64,000 bases of DNA from Vibrio sp. qd031 (lineage in GTDB: Bacteria > Pseudomonadota > Gammaproteobacteria > Enterobacterales > Vibrionaceae), in the NCBI RefSeq assembly GCF_002100145.1, contig NZ_JXQD01000002.1, positions 124,001 through 188,000 of the forward strand, read 5' to 3'. A program made the position numbers and the translations under genes. The notes beneath the pieces are model-generated. The model was not told the origin of the DNA. It made no database searches and was given only the letters and a program-made list of their open reading frames with translations. This document shows positions 28,288 through 38,178 of this stretch, piece by piece. Every line of letters begins with the position of its first letter. Within the stretch, counting starts at the first letter, position 1.

Positions 28288-29760
28288 ATGAACGCTAACC
28301 AAACTCAAAATAACTCGCTGTCCCCACAGCCTATCTCAACACCATTAGTCGGAATTATTGGTGGGGGTGTCGCTGGCGCAACCACTGCATTACACCTGTC
28401 TGAGCAGGGATATAATGTGGTGTTAGTTGAAAAGAACGAAAGCTTAGTAAGTGGGCCACCTATTTGCCACCTTCATGCTGGAGGTAACCTTTACCGAGAG
28501 ATAAGCGATCAACAATGTATCGAATTACTAAGAGACTCCATTGAGTCAGTGAAGTTGTACCCACACACCATTAATCGCCGTCCAACCGTCATTGCGACGC
28601 CCAAACACGATCAGCACGATCCGCAATCACTGTTACCTAGATTGCAACAAGTGCAGCAGCACTACAGACAGCTAATTGACCTTGATCCGTCCAACAAAGT
28701 GCTAGGTGAACCAGAGGATTACTTTACGGTCTATACCAAGCAACAGCTATTGGCGTTGAAAGAACAACAACAACCAGAACGCCCGACAACGATTGAACAG
28801 TGGCTAATCCCATTTGCGCAACACGTCGATCTAGACTCATTGCGCTACCCAGTCATTATTGTACAAGAGTATGGATGGAGTGTTTTTCGCCTTTCAGCAC
28901 AGGCAGAGCTTGCCTTGAATATAGAGCCTAAATGTCAGCTACAACTGTCTAGCAAGGTCACTCATATTGAATTTACTCCACACCAAAAAAAGCCTTGGGC
29001 CATATCAATAGATTCGAATGGTCAAACTCAGCAGTTACACGTTGACTATTTGGTCAACGCCTGTGGTTTCCGCTCTGGATCGCTCGATAATCTCGCTAAC
29101 ATTAAACGCACCCGATTAGTCGAGTTTAAGGCTGCCTACGTGGCAAACTGGGTCGACAACGATTTGCAGTGGCCAGAAGTCATTTTTCATGGTCAGCGTG
29201 GCACACCACAAGGGATGGCCCAACTGACCCCTTACGGCAAGCATGTGTACCAATTGCATGGGATGACAGAAGACATTACGCTATTTAAACATGGGCTCGT
29301 GATATCAGGCAATGACTCGCAACCCCAACTACCGACATCACTTTTAAATAAGATTGATAAAGGGTGGAGTGAAGAAGTAATAGCGCGGCGAACCCAAAGT
29401 GCTATTAACCACATAGCTCAATACATTCCTTCATTTACCTCTGCCTCGCTAGGCGGAAAACCACTGTATGGGGCGCAGCAAATACCGGGCGATGATGTGA
29501 GCTTACGTGCTACCTCAGTGTGGTTTGGTGAACAAAACTACGCATGTATCGAAACCGTCAAAGCGTCATCTTGTCTGCCTGCAGCCATTAAAATAGAGCA
29601 ACAATTAAAGCTAAGTGGACTTGAGCCGAGCCAAAGAAGCGGCGCAGCGGAAGGGCCGTTAAATAAAGCGCTAACAGAAAGTGATATAGAGCAGTACGCA
29701 GTAAAGCTGGCTAAACGTCGTGGGTACCCTGAAGCATTAGCTCTATACTACGGCCAATAA
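28288..29760 (+). CDS. FAD-dependent oxidoreductase
   Basis: This 490-aa protein has a classic N-terminal FAD-binding motif, GIIGGGVAGATTALHLSEQGYN..VLVEK (about 23-52). A DAO-like fold follows, including YLVNACGFRSGSLDN (the typical late FAD contact). No signal peptide or membrane segment is seen. I do not recognise a specific substrate, and the neighbours give no clue. The long 5' gap with DnaA-like boxes precedes it. It could be an amine or amino-acid oxidase-like enzyme (inference only). Confidence 0.7.
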   Translation: MNANQTQNNSLSPQPISTPLVGIIGGGVAGATTALHLSEQGYNVVLVEKNESLVSGPPICHLHAGGNLYREISDQQCIELLRDSIESVKLYPHTINRRPTVIATPKHDQHDPQSLLPRLQQVQQHYRQLIDLDPSNKVLGEPEDYFTVYTKQQLLALKEQQQPERPTTIEQWLIPFAQHVDLDSLRYPVIIVQEYGWSVFRLSAQAELALNIEPKCQLQLSSKVTHIEFTPHQKKPWAISIDSNGQTQQLHVDYLVNACGFRSGSLDNLANIKRTRLVEFKAAYVANWVDNDLQWPEVIFHGQRGTPQGMAQLTPYGKHVYQLHGMTEDITLFKHGLVISGNDSQPQLPTSLLNKIDKGWSEEVIARRTQSAINHIAQYIPSFTSASLGGKPLYGAQQIPGDDVSLRATSVWFGEQNYACIETVKASSCLPAAIKIEQQLKLSGLEPSQRSGAAEGPLNKALTESDIEQYAVKLAKRRGYPEALALYYGQ

Positions 29761-29846
29761 GCAAAGCGTTTAGCGGCCAACAGTAACTGCCTGTTGTTCC
29801 TTAGTGTTCCGCAGGCATTTTGTGTTCTGTTAATTACAAGCTGGCA

Positions 29847-30842
29847 CTAATAACCAAAAAACCGTCGCCACTGATCACTGCGGTGCTTAGATTGCTGCCA
29901 ACTTGTCCATTCAAATCTCACTTTTGTCCCTGGAGCAAGCTGACCAAGTGTCCAGCGCGACACTTGTGGTAAAACACCTATTTTTGGGTAGCCACCTATG
30001 GTTTGCGCATCGACACCCAGTATCGTTGGTAATCCATTTGGCATTATTTGAATCGCTCCTGGGACGACACCTTCAGAAATGATTTTCGTCGCCGTGGCGT
30101 GATTGTCAAAGAGGCGAGTACCCAATAGACGAATGCCCATACGATTACTGTCTTTAGACACTTCAAATTTTTGCTCCGTAAATGCCTTTAGCGAAGCGTC
30201 ACTATACTTGTCCACTTGGTAACATGGGACAACCATAAGCCTGACACAATCACTCTCACTTGCAGGGTGAGTTTGTAACAAGTAGTTGAGGGCAAAACGA
30301 CTCGAGACCCATTGGGGTGTTTTACTCGTCGCAAAGCGTTGGTCAGTATTTTGACTTCGTGCGCATCCCCTTTGTTGCCTCAACCTTTCGCCTTTCATTA
30401 AGGGATTGCCGTTCGCACTTGTGCCACCAATACCCAGTAAAGGATCAGTACTAGCGCTGTCGAGCTGATAGGGGACATCGAATCCTTTTTCTATGGCTAA
30501 ATAACTGCGCAATCCACGCCTCGCTGGTTGTATGGACAAAGTTTGAGTGGGGGATAAGCTCAACACACTCCAACTGGCAGCAATTTCACCGTCGACTAAA
30601 ACCCGAGACTGAGCTCCGGTTATCGCCACACGAATCGGTTTTAATACTTTAAACTTTGCCAATCCAACATCTATTTCAATCGTCGGTCGATTTGGAGCGT
30701 TACCCAGTAAGTGGTTCGCCCAGCGGTACGAGTAACCATCGAACGCGCCACCAAGAGGGACGCCTAGTGATTTGTGATTAGGCCTGCCGCAATCTTGAAT
30801 CAGCGAGCGCACCCCAGGAGAAAGCACTTCTAAACAACTCAT
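29847..30842 (-). CDS. pxpC: 5-oxoprolinase subunit PxpC (biotin-dependent carboxyltransferase-like)
   Basis: This 331-aa KipA/AHS2-domain subunit of the ATP-dependent 5-oxoprolinase complex has typical blocks: LSPGVRSLIQDCGRPNHKSLGVPLGGAFDGYS near the start, and ISEGVVPGAIQIMPNGLPTIL..AQTIGGYPKIG towards the end. With PxpA and PxpB it hydrolyses 5-oxoproline to glutamate. Its start overlaps the pxpB stop by four bases. Confidence 0.9.
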   Translation of the reverse strand: MSCLEVLSPGVRSLIQDCGRPNHKSLGVPLGGAFDGYSYRWANHLLGNAPNRPTIEIDVGLAKFKVLKPIRVAITGAQSRVLVDGEIAASWSVLSLSPTQTLSIQPARRGLRSYLAIEKGFDVPYQLDSASTDPLLGIGGTSANGNPLMKGERLRQQRGCARSQNTDQRFATSKTPQWVSSRFALNYLLQTHPASESDCVRLMVVPCYQVDKYSDASLKAFTEQKFEVSKDSNRMGIRLLGTRLFDNHATATKIISEGVVPGAIQIMPNGLPTILGVDAQTIGGYPKIGVLPQVSRWTLGQLAPGTKVRFEWTSWQQSKHRSDQWRRFFGY

Positions 30843-31543
30843 AGCCTTCCTCCTAGCTCTTTGAACTGTTGTTGCGTAATTGCTTCAAATCGAAGCGTAT
30901 CGCCCACTTTAAAAGGTGTAATAGGGTCACGTTGGTAGTCGACTAACCTTTTAGGTGTTCGACCAATAATGTTCCACCCACCAGGGGATGAAAATGGGTA
31001 TACAGCAGTTTGTTTCTCTGCAATGGCAACGCTGCCAGCGGGAACAACGGTACGCGGGGTGCTCAATCTTGGTAACTGAATTGCGCCATTGAGCTCAGCG
31101 GCGAAGGCAAACCCCGGGGCAAAACCGATGGCGTGCACCAGATAGTCGGTCGAAGTATGAAGCTCGATGAGATGATCCACGGATACTCCACACTGTATTG
31201 CAACTAAATGTAGGTCTGGTGCAACGCGAGAGTCGTATAATGTCGGTATGTTATGGACTGTTTGAGCATTGGTGTTATCAATCGACCATAATGAGTCAAC
31301 TCCGTTTACAGACCAAGACTCCAAGGCCGTCCGCAATTGCGAGCTACTAAGATTATGCGCTGGATGAAACTCAACCAGCAACGTCGTATAAGAAGGCGTT
31401 AAACTGACAATAATGCCAGTAAAGCGCTGCTCTAAATAGTCAACCAATTGAGCAATGACCATTGGCGCATGTTGATTGATGTCATCAAAAAGTTCAATCA
31501 GCCAAGTATGCTCCGACACTTGCTGGTACGTAGGTTGGCGCAT
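30839..31543 (-). CDS. pxpB: 5-oxoprolinase subunit PxpB
   Basis: This 234-aa KipI/AHS1-domain protein carries the family blocks CGVSVDHLIELHTSTDYLVH, AIGFAPGFAFAAEL, PRTVVPAGSVAIA and SPGGWNIIGRTP. It is the partner of PxpC, with which it overlaps by four bases, and lies 3 bp after pxpA. In Bacillus the homologue also inhibits a sporulation kinase, which is not relevant here. Confidence 0.9.
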   Translation of the reverse strand: MRQPTYQQVSEHTWLIELFDDINQHAPMVIAQLVDYLEQRFTGIIVSLTPSYTTLLVEFHPAHNLSSSQLRTALESWSVNGVDSLWSIDNTNAQTVHNIPTLYDSRVAPDLHLVAIQCGVSVDHLIELHTSTDYLVHAIGFAPGFAFAAELNGAIQLPRLSTPRTVVPAGSVAIAEKQTAVYPFSSPGGWNIIGRTPKRLVDYQRDPITPFKVGDTLRFEAITQQQFKELGGRL

Positions 31544-31546
31544 CGG

Positions 31547-32272
31547 CTATTCACCCTTGATCTGGTTGCGAATTTTGGCGATTAACGCCACAGACGTGGA
31601 GTTGTCGCCATGTACACACAGTGAATCAATGGACAGCGCTAGTCGATCACCTTCGACTGTTGTCACATACCCCTTTGACATCTCTATAGCCTGTTGGAGT
31701 ATGTCGCTAGAGTCGGTTAACACACCTTTTGGATGACTGCGTGGCAGCAATGCACCACTGTTTGAATACCGGCGATCGCAAAAACCTTCTTTGAGCAACG
31801 AAACGCTCTGATTAACCCCGGTGTTGATATAGCGTTCACACGCTTCTCCAGCCAAAACCATTAGCGGTAACGACAGTAATTCACACGCTTGTATAACGGC
31901 ATTAAACACCTCACTGTTGACCATCATGTCGTTGTACATCGCGCCGTGGGGTTTTATGTAGTCGACACTCACGCCGTGGATCTTCGCTATAGCCTGAAGT
32001 GCGCCTACTTGATACACAACAGTGCTAATCAGTTCGTCATGCTTCATCGCCATACTGCGTCGACCAAACCCGATTAAGTCAGGGTAACCAGGGTGTGCAC
32101 CAATGCTTACCGAGTTAGCCTTTGCCAATTGAACGGTTTGCGACATGGTAAGTGGATCAGAGGCATGAAACCCACAGGCGATATTGGCCATGTCAATATG
32201 CGGCATGGCTAATACATCTGTATGAATTTGCCACTGTCCAAAACCTTCCCCTAAGTCGCAATTTAATCGCAT
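31547..32272 (-). CDS. pxpA: 5-oxoprolinase subunit PxpA (LamB/YcsF family)
   Basis: This 241-aa protein begins MRLNCDLGEGFGQW and contains ANIACGFHASDP, SIGAHPGYPDLIGFGRR and VDYIKPHGAMYN, the diagnostic LamB/YcsF motifs. It is the first gene of the pxpABC operon and gives the complex its amidohydrolase activity. The promoter should lie in the 128-bp gap shared with the divergent galE. Confidence 0.92.
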   Translation of the reverse strand: MRLNCDLGEGFGQWQIHTDVLAMPHIDMANIACGFHASDPLTMSQTVQLAKANSVSIGAHPGYPDLIGFGRRSMAMKHDELISTVVYQVGALQAIAKIHGVSVDYIKPHGAMYNDMMVNSEVFNAVIQACELLSLPLMVLAGEACERYINTGVNQSVSLLKEGFCDRRYSNSGALLPRSHPKGVLTDSSDILQQAIEMSKGYVTTVEGDRLALSIDSLCVHGDNSTSVALIAKIRNQIKGE

Positions 32273-32400
32273 TGTGATTCCTTTCTAGCCAATTAGCACA
32301 ATTAATCAATTTTGAGTCATATTTACACTAGCATTGGCAGTTGCCAGTGTGTAGGGTTTGATGAGACATTGCCGACATTTTTGCAACGGATAGGGACACA

Positions 32401-33417
32401 ATGAATATACTCGTCACTGGCGGTATGGGCTACATTGGTAGCCATACATGCATACAGCTAATAGAAGCTGGCCACACTCCAATCATTTTTGACAATCTCT
32501 ATAACAGTAATGCCAAAGTTCTTGATCGCATTCAACAAGTGACGGGAACTGCGCCACAATTTGTTAAAGGCGATATACGTGATAGGGACGCCTTGGTGAA
32601 GGCAATGACTGAACATAACGTGGACTCTGTCATTCATTTTGCTGGCCTTAAAGCCGTCGGAGAGTCCGTCGAAAAGCCGTTAGAGTATTACGACAATAAC
32701 GTCAACGGAACCCTTGTGCTGGTAGACGCCATGCGCGAAAGTGACGTGCACTCACTGGTGTTTAGTTCTTCGGCAACGGTCTATGGCGATCCCGCATCTG
32801 TGCCGATTACCGAAGATTTTCCAACCTCTGCCACCAACCCATACGGCCGAAGTAAATTGATGGTCGAAGAGTGTTTAACGGATTTTCAAAAAGCAAACCC
32901 GGATTGGAGCATTACGCTGCTTCGCTACTTTAACCCAGTGGGTAGTCATCAGAGCGGGTTATTAGGGGAAGATCCTAATGGGATCCCAAATAATTTAATG
33001 CCGTTTATCTCGCAAGTTGCAGTAGGGCGGCGAGAGGTTCTATCGGTATTTGGTAATGACTACAACACGCCTGACGGCACAGGCGTTCGAGACTATATCC
33101 ATGTACTGGATCTTGCAGATGGTCACTTAAGTGCACTCAATAAAGTTGGCTCGAAACCAGGACTACACGTCTACAACCTCGGCACAGGCAACGGCAGCAG
33201 TGTATTGGACATGGTCAAAGCTTTCGAACAAGCAAGTGGTAAAAGTGTGCCATACACAATTGTTGAGCGTCGGGCAGGGGATATTGCAGAATGTTGGGCA
33301 GATCCTAAAAAAGCCACCAAAGAGTTAGAGTGGACCGCAACTCGAACTTTGCAGGATATGACCGAAGATACGTGGCGATGGCAGTCTCAAAACCCAAATG
33401 GTTACAGCAACGCGTAA
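32401..33417 (+). CDS. galE: UDP-glucose 4-epimerase
   Basis: This 338-aa short-chain epimerase interconverts UDP-glucose and UDP-galactose. The NAD motif [10 protein letters not shown] lies at residues 7-16. The catalytic Ser-Tyr-Lys set is visible in [10 protein letters not shown] and [29 protein letters not shown] and [17 protein letters not shown] are typical of true GalE. It stands alone, with no other gal genes nearby. Confidence 0.93.
   Translation: MNILVTGGMGYIGSHTCIQLIEAGHTPIIFDNLYNSNAKVLDRIQQVTGTAPQFVKGDIRDRDALVKAMTEHNVDSVIHFAGLKAVGESVEKPLEYYDNNVNGTLVLVDAMRESDVHSLVFSSSATVYGDPASVPITEDFPTSATNPYGRSKLMVEECLTDFQKANPDWSITLLRYFNPVGSHQSGLLGEDPNGIPNNLMPFISQVAVGRREVLSVFGNDYNTPDGTGVRDYIHVLDLADGHLSALNKVGSKPGLHVYNLGTGNGSSVLDMVKAFEQASGKSVPYTIVERRAGDIAECWADPKKATKELEWTATRTLQDMTEDTWRWQSQNPNGYSNA
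33272..33279 (+). other. KOPS-like octamer GGGCAGGG, pointing to dif
   Basis: It matches GGGNAGGG on the + strand, within galE, about 7.7 kb left of dif and oriented towards it. Confidence 0.55.
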
Positions 33418-33547
33418 CAATCTTAAATAAATTGAAATAATTGGCAATTTTGAACCTGTATCAATGTTTAGCACTTAATTTGTATCGTATAATAATCGCG
33501 AGTTAGCTTTATGCATGCTGGATAAAGCACTATTTTAGGGGAAACCA

Positions 33548-33625
33548 ATGGAACTCGCGTTAATTTTAGCGTTTATTACTGCATCTATAGTAATGCTATT
33601 AGAAGAAAAAAAAGCGGACAAATAA
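33548..33625 (+). CDS. Small single-helix membrane peptide, 25 aa
   Basis: ATG at 33548 opens a 25-codon frame reading MELALILAFITASIVMLLEE and then KKADK. A strong AGGGGA lies five bases upstream. An extended TATAAT at about 33488 could be the -10 box. A strong terminator follows 33 bp after the stop. The product is one hydrophobic helix with an acidic/basic tail, the form of small bacterial membrane peptides that modulate larger proteins. No homologue is recognised, and its function is unknown. Confidence 0.6.
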   Translation: MELALILAFITASIVMLLEEKKADK

Positions 33626-33657
33626 CTTTTATTTACACATTTTTAAGTCCAATTGCT

Positions 33658-33693
33658 AAACGCCCAGTATTTACTGGGCGTTTTTGTTTTTTT
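33658..33693 (+). terminator. Terminator of the small membrane peptide gene
   Basis: CGCCCAGTA and TACTGGGCG form a 9-bp stem with a 2-base apex, followed by TTTTTGTTTTTTT. It isolates the 25-codon gene from the LysR gene downstream. Confidence 0.85.
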
Positions 33694-33737
33694 AGCGATA
33701 CACTAGGCACTTATTAGGATAATTAAAGCGAGCAAGG

Positions 33738-34628
33738 ATGAACACACCACTCACTCTTGAAGCATTGCATATTATTGATGCGATAGACAGACGAGGTAGC
33801 TTTACCGCTGCAGCAGAAGAACTCGACCGCGTTCCGTCATCATTAAGTTATCAAATACAAAAACTGGAACAAGAGTTAGATATTGTCATATATGACCGCT
33901 CAGGGCATCGTGCTAAGTTAACCAAAGCAGGCACGCTATTGCTTCAAAAAGGACGTTTACTGCTCAGTGCTGCCAATCAATTGGTGGATGAGGCATGTGC
34001 CATTGCCAATGGGTGGGAGCTCGATTTAACCATCGCCTACGATGGTATTGTTCCAGTAAAAACATTTTTTCCACTTGTGGATGCACTGGCAAAAAAATCG
34101 GCCACTCAGCTAAAATTTCAAGAAGAGATCCTCGCAGGAAGTTGGGAGTCCCTTTCTGAGGGCAGAGCTGATCTTTTGGTCACGCCTGTCATTAACGTCG
34201 ATAACCCGCAATATAAAATGCTGCCAATCGGTGCCATTGACATGGTGTGGGTGGCGGCGGCCGATCACTATGTTCACAAGCGAAGTGGTATATTCGACTT
34301 AGAAGCGCAGCGAAAATATCGCATCATTGCTATTGCCGATACCGCGAGGTCTAAGCCGACCAAGAGCATCAATATTCTCGACAAACAAGACCGGTTAACC
34401 GTTAGTAACTTTAGTGCCAAAGTCGATGCGTTAAGCAGTGGGCTCGGAATAGGCACTTTACCGAACTCTGTGGCTGAGCCTTTAATTGAGCGCGGTGTAT
34501 TGAAGGCAATTTCTGATACTCCACCTCAAACGGTTGCATTGGGTCTATTTTGGAAAAGGGACCAAATGGGCAAGGCCAAGACTTGGCTTACCCAACAAAT
34601 GCCTAAAATGTGGCCAAAAACACTGTAA
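33738..34628 (+). CDS. LysR family transcriptional regulator
   Basis: This 296-aa regulator has an N-terminal winged HTH (GSFTAAAEELDRVPSSLSYQIQKLEQELDIVIYDR, about 15-52) and a C-terminal effector-binding domain. The HTH with RVPSSLSYQIQ resembles the YafC/DsdC-like branch. It converges with the acetyltransferase gene after 13 bp. No divergent target gene is adjacent, so its regulon is unknown. Confidence 0.85.
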   Translation: MNTPLTLEALHIIDAIDRRGSFTAAAEELDRVPSSLSYQIQKLEQELDIVIYDRSGHRAKLTKAGTLLLQKGRLLLSAANQLVDEACAIANGWELDLTIAYDGIVPVKTFFPLVDALAKKSATQLKFQEEILAGSWESLSEGRADLLVTPVINVDNPQYKMLPIGAIDMVWVAAADHYVHKRSGIFDLEAQRKYRIIAIADTARSKPTKSINILDKQDRLTVSNFSAKVDALSSGLGIGTLPNSVAEPLIERGVLKAISDTPPQTVALGLFWKRDQMGKAKTWLTQQMPKMWPKTL

Positions 34629-34641
34629 TTACACGCGACAG

Positions 34642-37305
34642 TTACAGCGTTAAACGCATATCGGCAGTGCCATCTTCAAAATCGACTGACACATCAAAGC
34701 CAAGTTTCTGCGATAGGCCGATCATGCCTCTATTGGTCGGCATCGTCATACCTGTTATTTCTTGAATGCCGTTTTCGCGTCCATAATCGATGATTTTTTC
34801 CATTAATAACCGTCCTAGCCCAACCCCTTTAAGGTCAGACTGTACGAGAACTGCAAACTCTGAACTCCTTTTGTCGGGCTCTGCCAGCAACCGAGAAACA
34901 CCAATGATAGACGGATTATGCTCATCTGCCGTAACGGCAATGAACGCCATCTCACGGTCATAATCGATTTGAGTTAAATTCGCTAGCGCCTCGTGGTTTA
35001 GTTCGCCAACCTCAGTAAAAAATCGTTTATACAGATCTTCTTTAGAGACTCGCCCAATAAATTCACCATGGTACGGCTCATCTTCGGGGCGAATGGGGCG
35101 CAACAATATTTTGCGGCCATCTTTAAGTTCAACGGACTGCTCAAGTTCGACAGGATAAGGGCGTATAGCCAACCTTGCTCTAGCTCGATCTCCTGGTAAA
35201 GTCAGTTGAATATCGGCATCGACAATAGTGAGTTGCTTGCCTGATAGCATAACTGGATGAATATCCAGCTGTTCGATAGCACGGCAATCAATGATCATTT
35301 GCGACAGTTTTGACAAGAACTCAGCGAGAGTATCAATGTCGTACGCGTTGGGGAATTGGGGCTGTGGTAGATGACGATTTTGAATCGCACCAATTACAAG
35401 GTATCGCGCTAATGCCTGATTTAAAGGAGGCAAACCGATGCTAGCGTCTCTAGCAACATCCCATTGCCGACCTCCTTGCCCAACGCATATCACAGGACCA
35501 AAAACCGGATCAGTAAACACTCTTACTCTTAGCTCAATTGCTCCAGCGCGTGGCGCCATCGCTTGCACAATTAACCCGTCTACAAGCGCGTCAGGGTGCT
35601 CTATGGATATGCGCTGCAACATGGTAGTCGCCGCTTCATACACCTCTTGCTGGCTACGCAGGTTAAGTTGAACACCATGCACATCTGATTTTCTGGACAA
35701 TTGTTTAGACTGGATTTTTAGTGCAATGGGAAAGCCAACTTCACTTGCTTTTTCCGATGCCTGTAAAGCGTCTTTGACATGCCACGTAGGCAATACGTCA
35801 AAACCATAATGGGTAAATAATTCTGCTGCGGTATGAGGCCCTAGGTGGGTATCACCTTTTGAGATTTGTTGGTTTAGCCACTGTTCGGCCTTAACTTTCT
35901 CTTCAGCAGAAATACCCTCTAAAGAACTGGGGGTTTGCATGAGTTGACGCTGGTTACGGCGGTACTCAACAAGGTGCATAAAAGCGACAGCGGCGCTTTC
36001 GGGTGTACGATATGTTGGAATGCCCTCCGCATTGATCTTCTTGCGCGCGCCGACGGTAGAGGACTCGCCCGTCCAATTGGTGAGTATGTTATACCTTTTT
36101 CGTTTCGGGTGAGCCTTTACCACATCGAGCACTTGCGTCGCCAGATCTAAAGGATCGACGACTGCAGTCGGGGAGTGCATCACCAAAATGGCATCGGTTT
36201 CCTCACTGTCCATAAGAGCGGTGAGTGTATCGACATAGCGCTTAGCAGTCGCATCGCCCCCTAAATCAATCGGATTGCTCGCTTCTGTCACGTTAAGCGA
36301 CAATAAACGCTGCTGAAGTTTGACAGAGAGATCAGCCAACTTTCCGCCTCTGTCCGACAGCGAGTCAACCGCCATTATTGCCGGTCCCCCACCGTTGGTT
36401 ACAATGGTCAAACGTTCGCCTCGAAGCGGAACAGAGTGAGTCAATGTCTCTACCGCCGCGAAAAGTTCGTGAGTATTATGGACACGAAGCATACCAGAGC
36501 GCTTTATTGCAGAGTCAAACACTACATCCATGGTTGTATTTGGGAGGCCACTATGGCGACTAGCCGCAAGCGCACCTTCTGGACTTCGGCCACCTTTAAC
36601 AACAAGCACTCGTCGATTTCGCGATGCTGCGCGCGCGGCAGACATAAACTTTCTTGCGTCGACAATAGAGTCCACGTACACCAAAATCGCTCTGGTTTTG
36701 CTATCGAGTGCGAGTGTGTCGAGCAAATCAGCAAAATCGATATCAATACCTCGACCCACTGAGACGAACGCTGAGAAGCCAATTTGCTTATCTTTAGCCC
36801 AATCTAATACTGTTGAACATATCGCTGCAGATTGCGATACAAAGGCAAGGCTACCTTGCTGCGCACTAATGGGAGAGAGAGATAAGTTGAGATTCTTCCA
36901 AGGTAAGATCAAACCCAAACTGTTAGGCCCTAATATGCGCATACCATAACGCTTTGCACTTTCTAGCAATTCTAACTCTATTTCCTGAGACTCTTGCGAG
37001 GTTTGGCTATCGACAATGATAACGGCTTTAACACCCGCAGAACCCAATTCTTCGATAAGAGCTGGATTGTATTTCGATTGTGTACATAAAATTGCCAACT
37101 CAGGAACGATAGGGGCTTTATCAATTGAAGAATAGGCTAATACACCGCACACTGATCGTCTTTTGGTATTAATGGGAAGAATGATCCCGTTGTAACCAGA
37201 GTTGATCAAGTTCCGAAAAACTATATTGCCCGCGGATTGACGTCGTTCAGTTGCTCCAACCACAGCGATTGAAGAGGGGGAAAACAGCGCGTTCAAATCG
37301 GACAT
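34642..37305 (-). CDS. Bifunctional ADP-forming acyl-CoA synthetase-like / GNAT protein acetyltransferase (PatZ/Pka-like)
   Basis: This roughly 887-aa protein is arranged like E. coli PatZ. It has an N-terminal CoA-binding domain (LFSPSSIAVVGATERRQSAGNIVFRNL), a succinyl-CoA ligase-like domain, an ATP-grasp domain (about 480-700), and a C-terminal GNAT domain (about 730-885, LVQSDLKGVGLGRLLMEKIIDYGR with acetyl-CoA loop G-V-G-L-G-R). PatZ acetylates lysines, for example on acetyl-CoA synthetase. A TTG-initiated frame extends seven codons upstream, but AAGGAAGA before the ATG at 37305 favours that start. Confidence 0.85.
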   Translation of the reverse strand: MSDLNALFSPSSIAVVGATERRQSAGNIVFRNLINSGYNGIILPINTKRRSVCGVLAYSSIDKAPIVPELAILCTQSKYNPALIEELGSAGVKAVIIVDSQTSQESQEIELELLESAKRYGMRILGPNSLGLILPWKNLNLSLSPISAQQGSLAFVSQSAAICSTVLDWAKDKQIGFSAFVSVGRGIDIDFADLLDTLALDSKTRAILVYVDSIVDARKFMSAARAASRNRRVLVVKGGRSPEGALAASRHSGLPNTTMDVVFDSAIKRSGMLRVHNTHELFAAVETLTHSVPLRGERLTIVTNGGGPAIMAVDSLSDRGGKLADLSVKLQQRLLSLNVTEASNPIDLGGDATAKRYVDTLTALMDSEETDAILVMHSPTAVVDPLDLATQVLDVVKAHPKRKRYNILTNWTGESSTVGARKKINAEGIPTYRTPESAAVAFMHLVEYRRNQRQLMQTPSSLEGISAEEKVKAEQWLNQQISKGDTHLGPHTAAELFTHYGFDVLPTWHVKDALQASEKASEVGFPIALKIQSKQLSRKSDVHGVQLNLRSQQEVYEAATTMLQRISIEHPDALVDGLIVQAMAPRAGAIELRVRVFTDPVFGPVICVGQGGRQWDVARDASIGLPPLNQALARYLVIGAIQNRHLPQPQFPNAYDIDTLAEFLSKLSQMIIDCRAIEQLDIHPVMLSGKQLTIVDADIQLTLPGDRARARLAIRPYPVELEQSVELKDGRKILLRPIRPEDEPYHGEFIGRVSKEDLYKRFFTEVGELNHEALANLTQIDYDREMAFIAVTADEHNPSIIGVSRLLAEPDKRSSEFAVLVQSDLKGVGLGRLLMEKIIDYGRENGIQEITGMTMPTNRGMIGLSQKLGFDVSVDFEDGTADMRLTL

Positions 37306-37475
37306 AAAAAGATCTTCCTTAACCAAATCAGGGGTATTTATCCATGCTAAACAATATTAGCGCACAACTTTGCGTAAAAGTTCACGTTTAGTGTTAAAAA
37401 TGTTGCGGTAAGTTCTTGATAATATCACGCCAGAGCGGCATCATTTGGAGATCTCATTTTAGACGTGTACTGAAT

Positions 37476-38057
37476 ATGAAACAGATTTTTTCTACCGCCG
37501 CTTTATTAACGTTGACCGCCTGCTCAACTGGGCAGATTGCGACTGATGTAAAAGTGGACTCTTACCAAGAAGAGTATGATAGGGAAGTTGTTACTTCGCC
37601 AGTCATGTCAGACGTGGAAGAAGTTACCCTAGCAGAAGCGCCCGTAGAGCTAAACGCGACTGAAGCACCAGTAAATACTGAGCCTGACCCCGTACTCGTA
37701 GCTGCCGTTGAGCCAGAACCTGTTGTTGTCGAGAAAGTCGCAGCAAAAGAGACTCAAAATTCTGAGTTGAATGCAAGGTTCGTCGGCTACACCATTCAAG
37801 TCGCCGCCTTTGACAGTCAAGAGCGTTTTAACAATTATGTAGAAACCATTCCAACCATAAAGCCAGTTTGGAAGCACACTAAGAACGTTAATGGTAAGCG
37901 CATGTATGCCGTGCTCGTTGGTCAATATGATACGTTCTTGCTAGCACAAAAAGGCGCAGCCGAAGTCTCGGCACAAATGGGCATTAGTGCACCTTACATC
38001 CGTAACGTGAAACGAATCACTAACTCAGATTCGCCTGACGTCGTTCAAATTAAGTAA
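37476..38057 (+). CDS. SPOR-domain lipoprotein
   Basis: This roughly 193-aa protein starts MKQIFSTAALLTLTAC-S, with a lipobox (LTAC) at residue 16, predicting a lipoprotein. An acidic, Pro/Val-rich linker (about 30-95) is followed by a SPOR domain (about 105-180, YTIQVAAFDSQERFNNYVETI and KRMYAVLVGQYDTFLLAQKGAAEV) that binds glycan strands at division sites. The frame is open 20 codons upstream, but the signal peptide fixes the start. An intermembrane role in the septum is inferred. Confidence 0.8.
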   Translation: MKQIFSTAALLTLTACSTGQIATDVKVDSYQEEYDREVVTSPVMSDVEEVTLAEAPVELNATEAPVNTEPDPVLVAAVEPEPVVVEKVAAKETQNSELNARFVGYTIQVAAFDSQERFNNYVETIPTIKPVWKHTKNVNGKRMYAVLVGQYDTFLLAQKGAAEVSAQMGISAPYIRNVKRITNSDSPDVVQIK

Positions 38058-38178
38058 TCAACCCGTTAAAATTGGTTAATTGACAGGCGCTTGAACAAAT
38101 AGAGCCTTTAACCAAGCAGATCGTTTTGGCACAATGGGCGAATTACAATGGAATGCAGCAAGTTAGGCTAACTAAGCG

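Noticed and set aside
28015..28288. Three overlapping + strand ORFs of about 60 codons before the FAD oxidoreductase
   Set aside because: They overlap a terminator-like hairpin and the DnaA-box cluster, have no SD and overlap each other in different frames.
29785..29825. Hairpin TGCCTG...CAGGCA after the FAD oxidoreductase gene
   Set aside because: The stem is only six pairs with an 18-base loop and a short T-run. It is too weak to report as a terminator.
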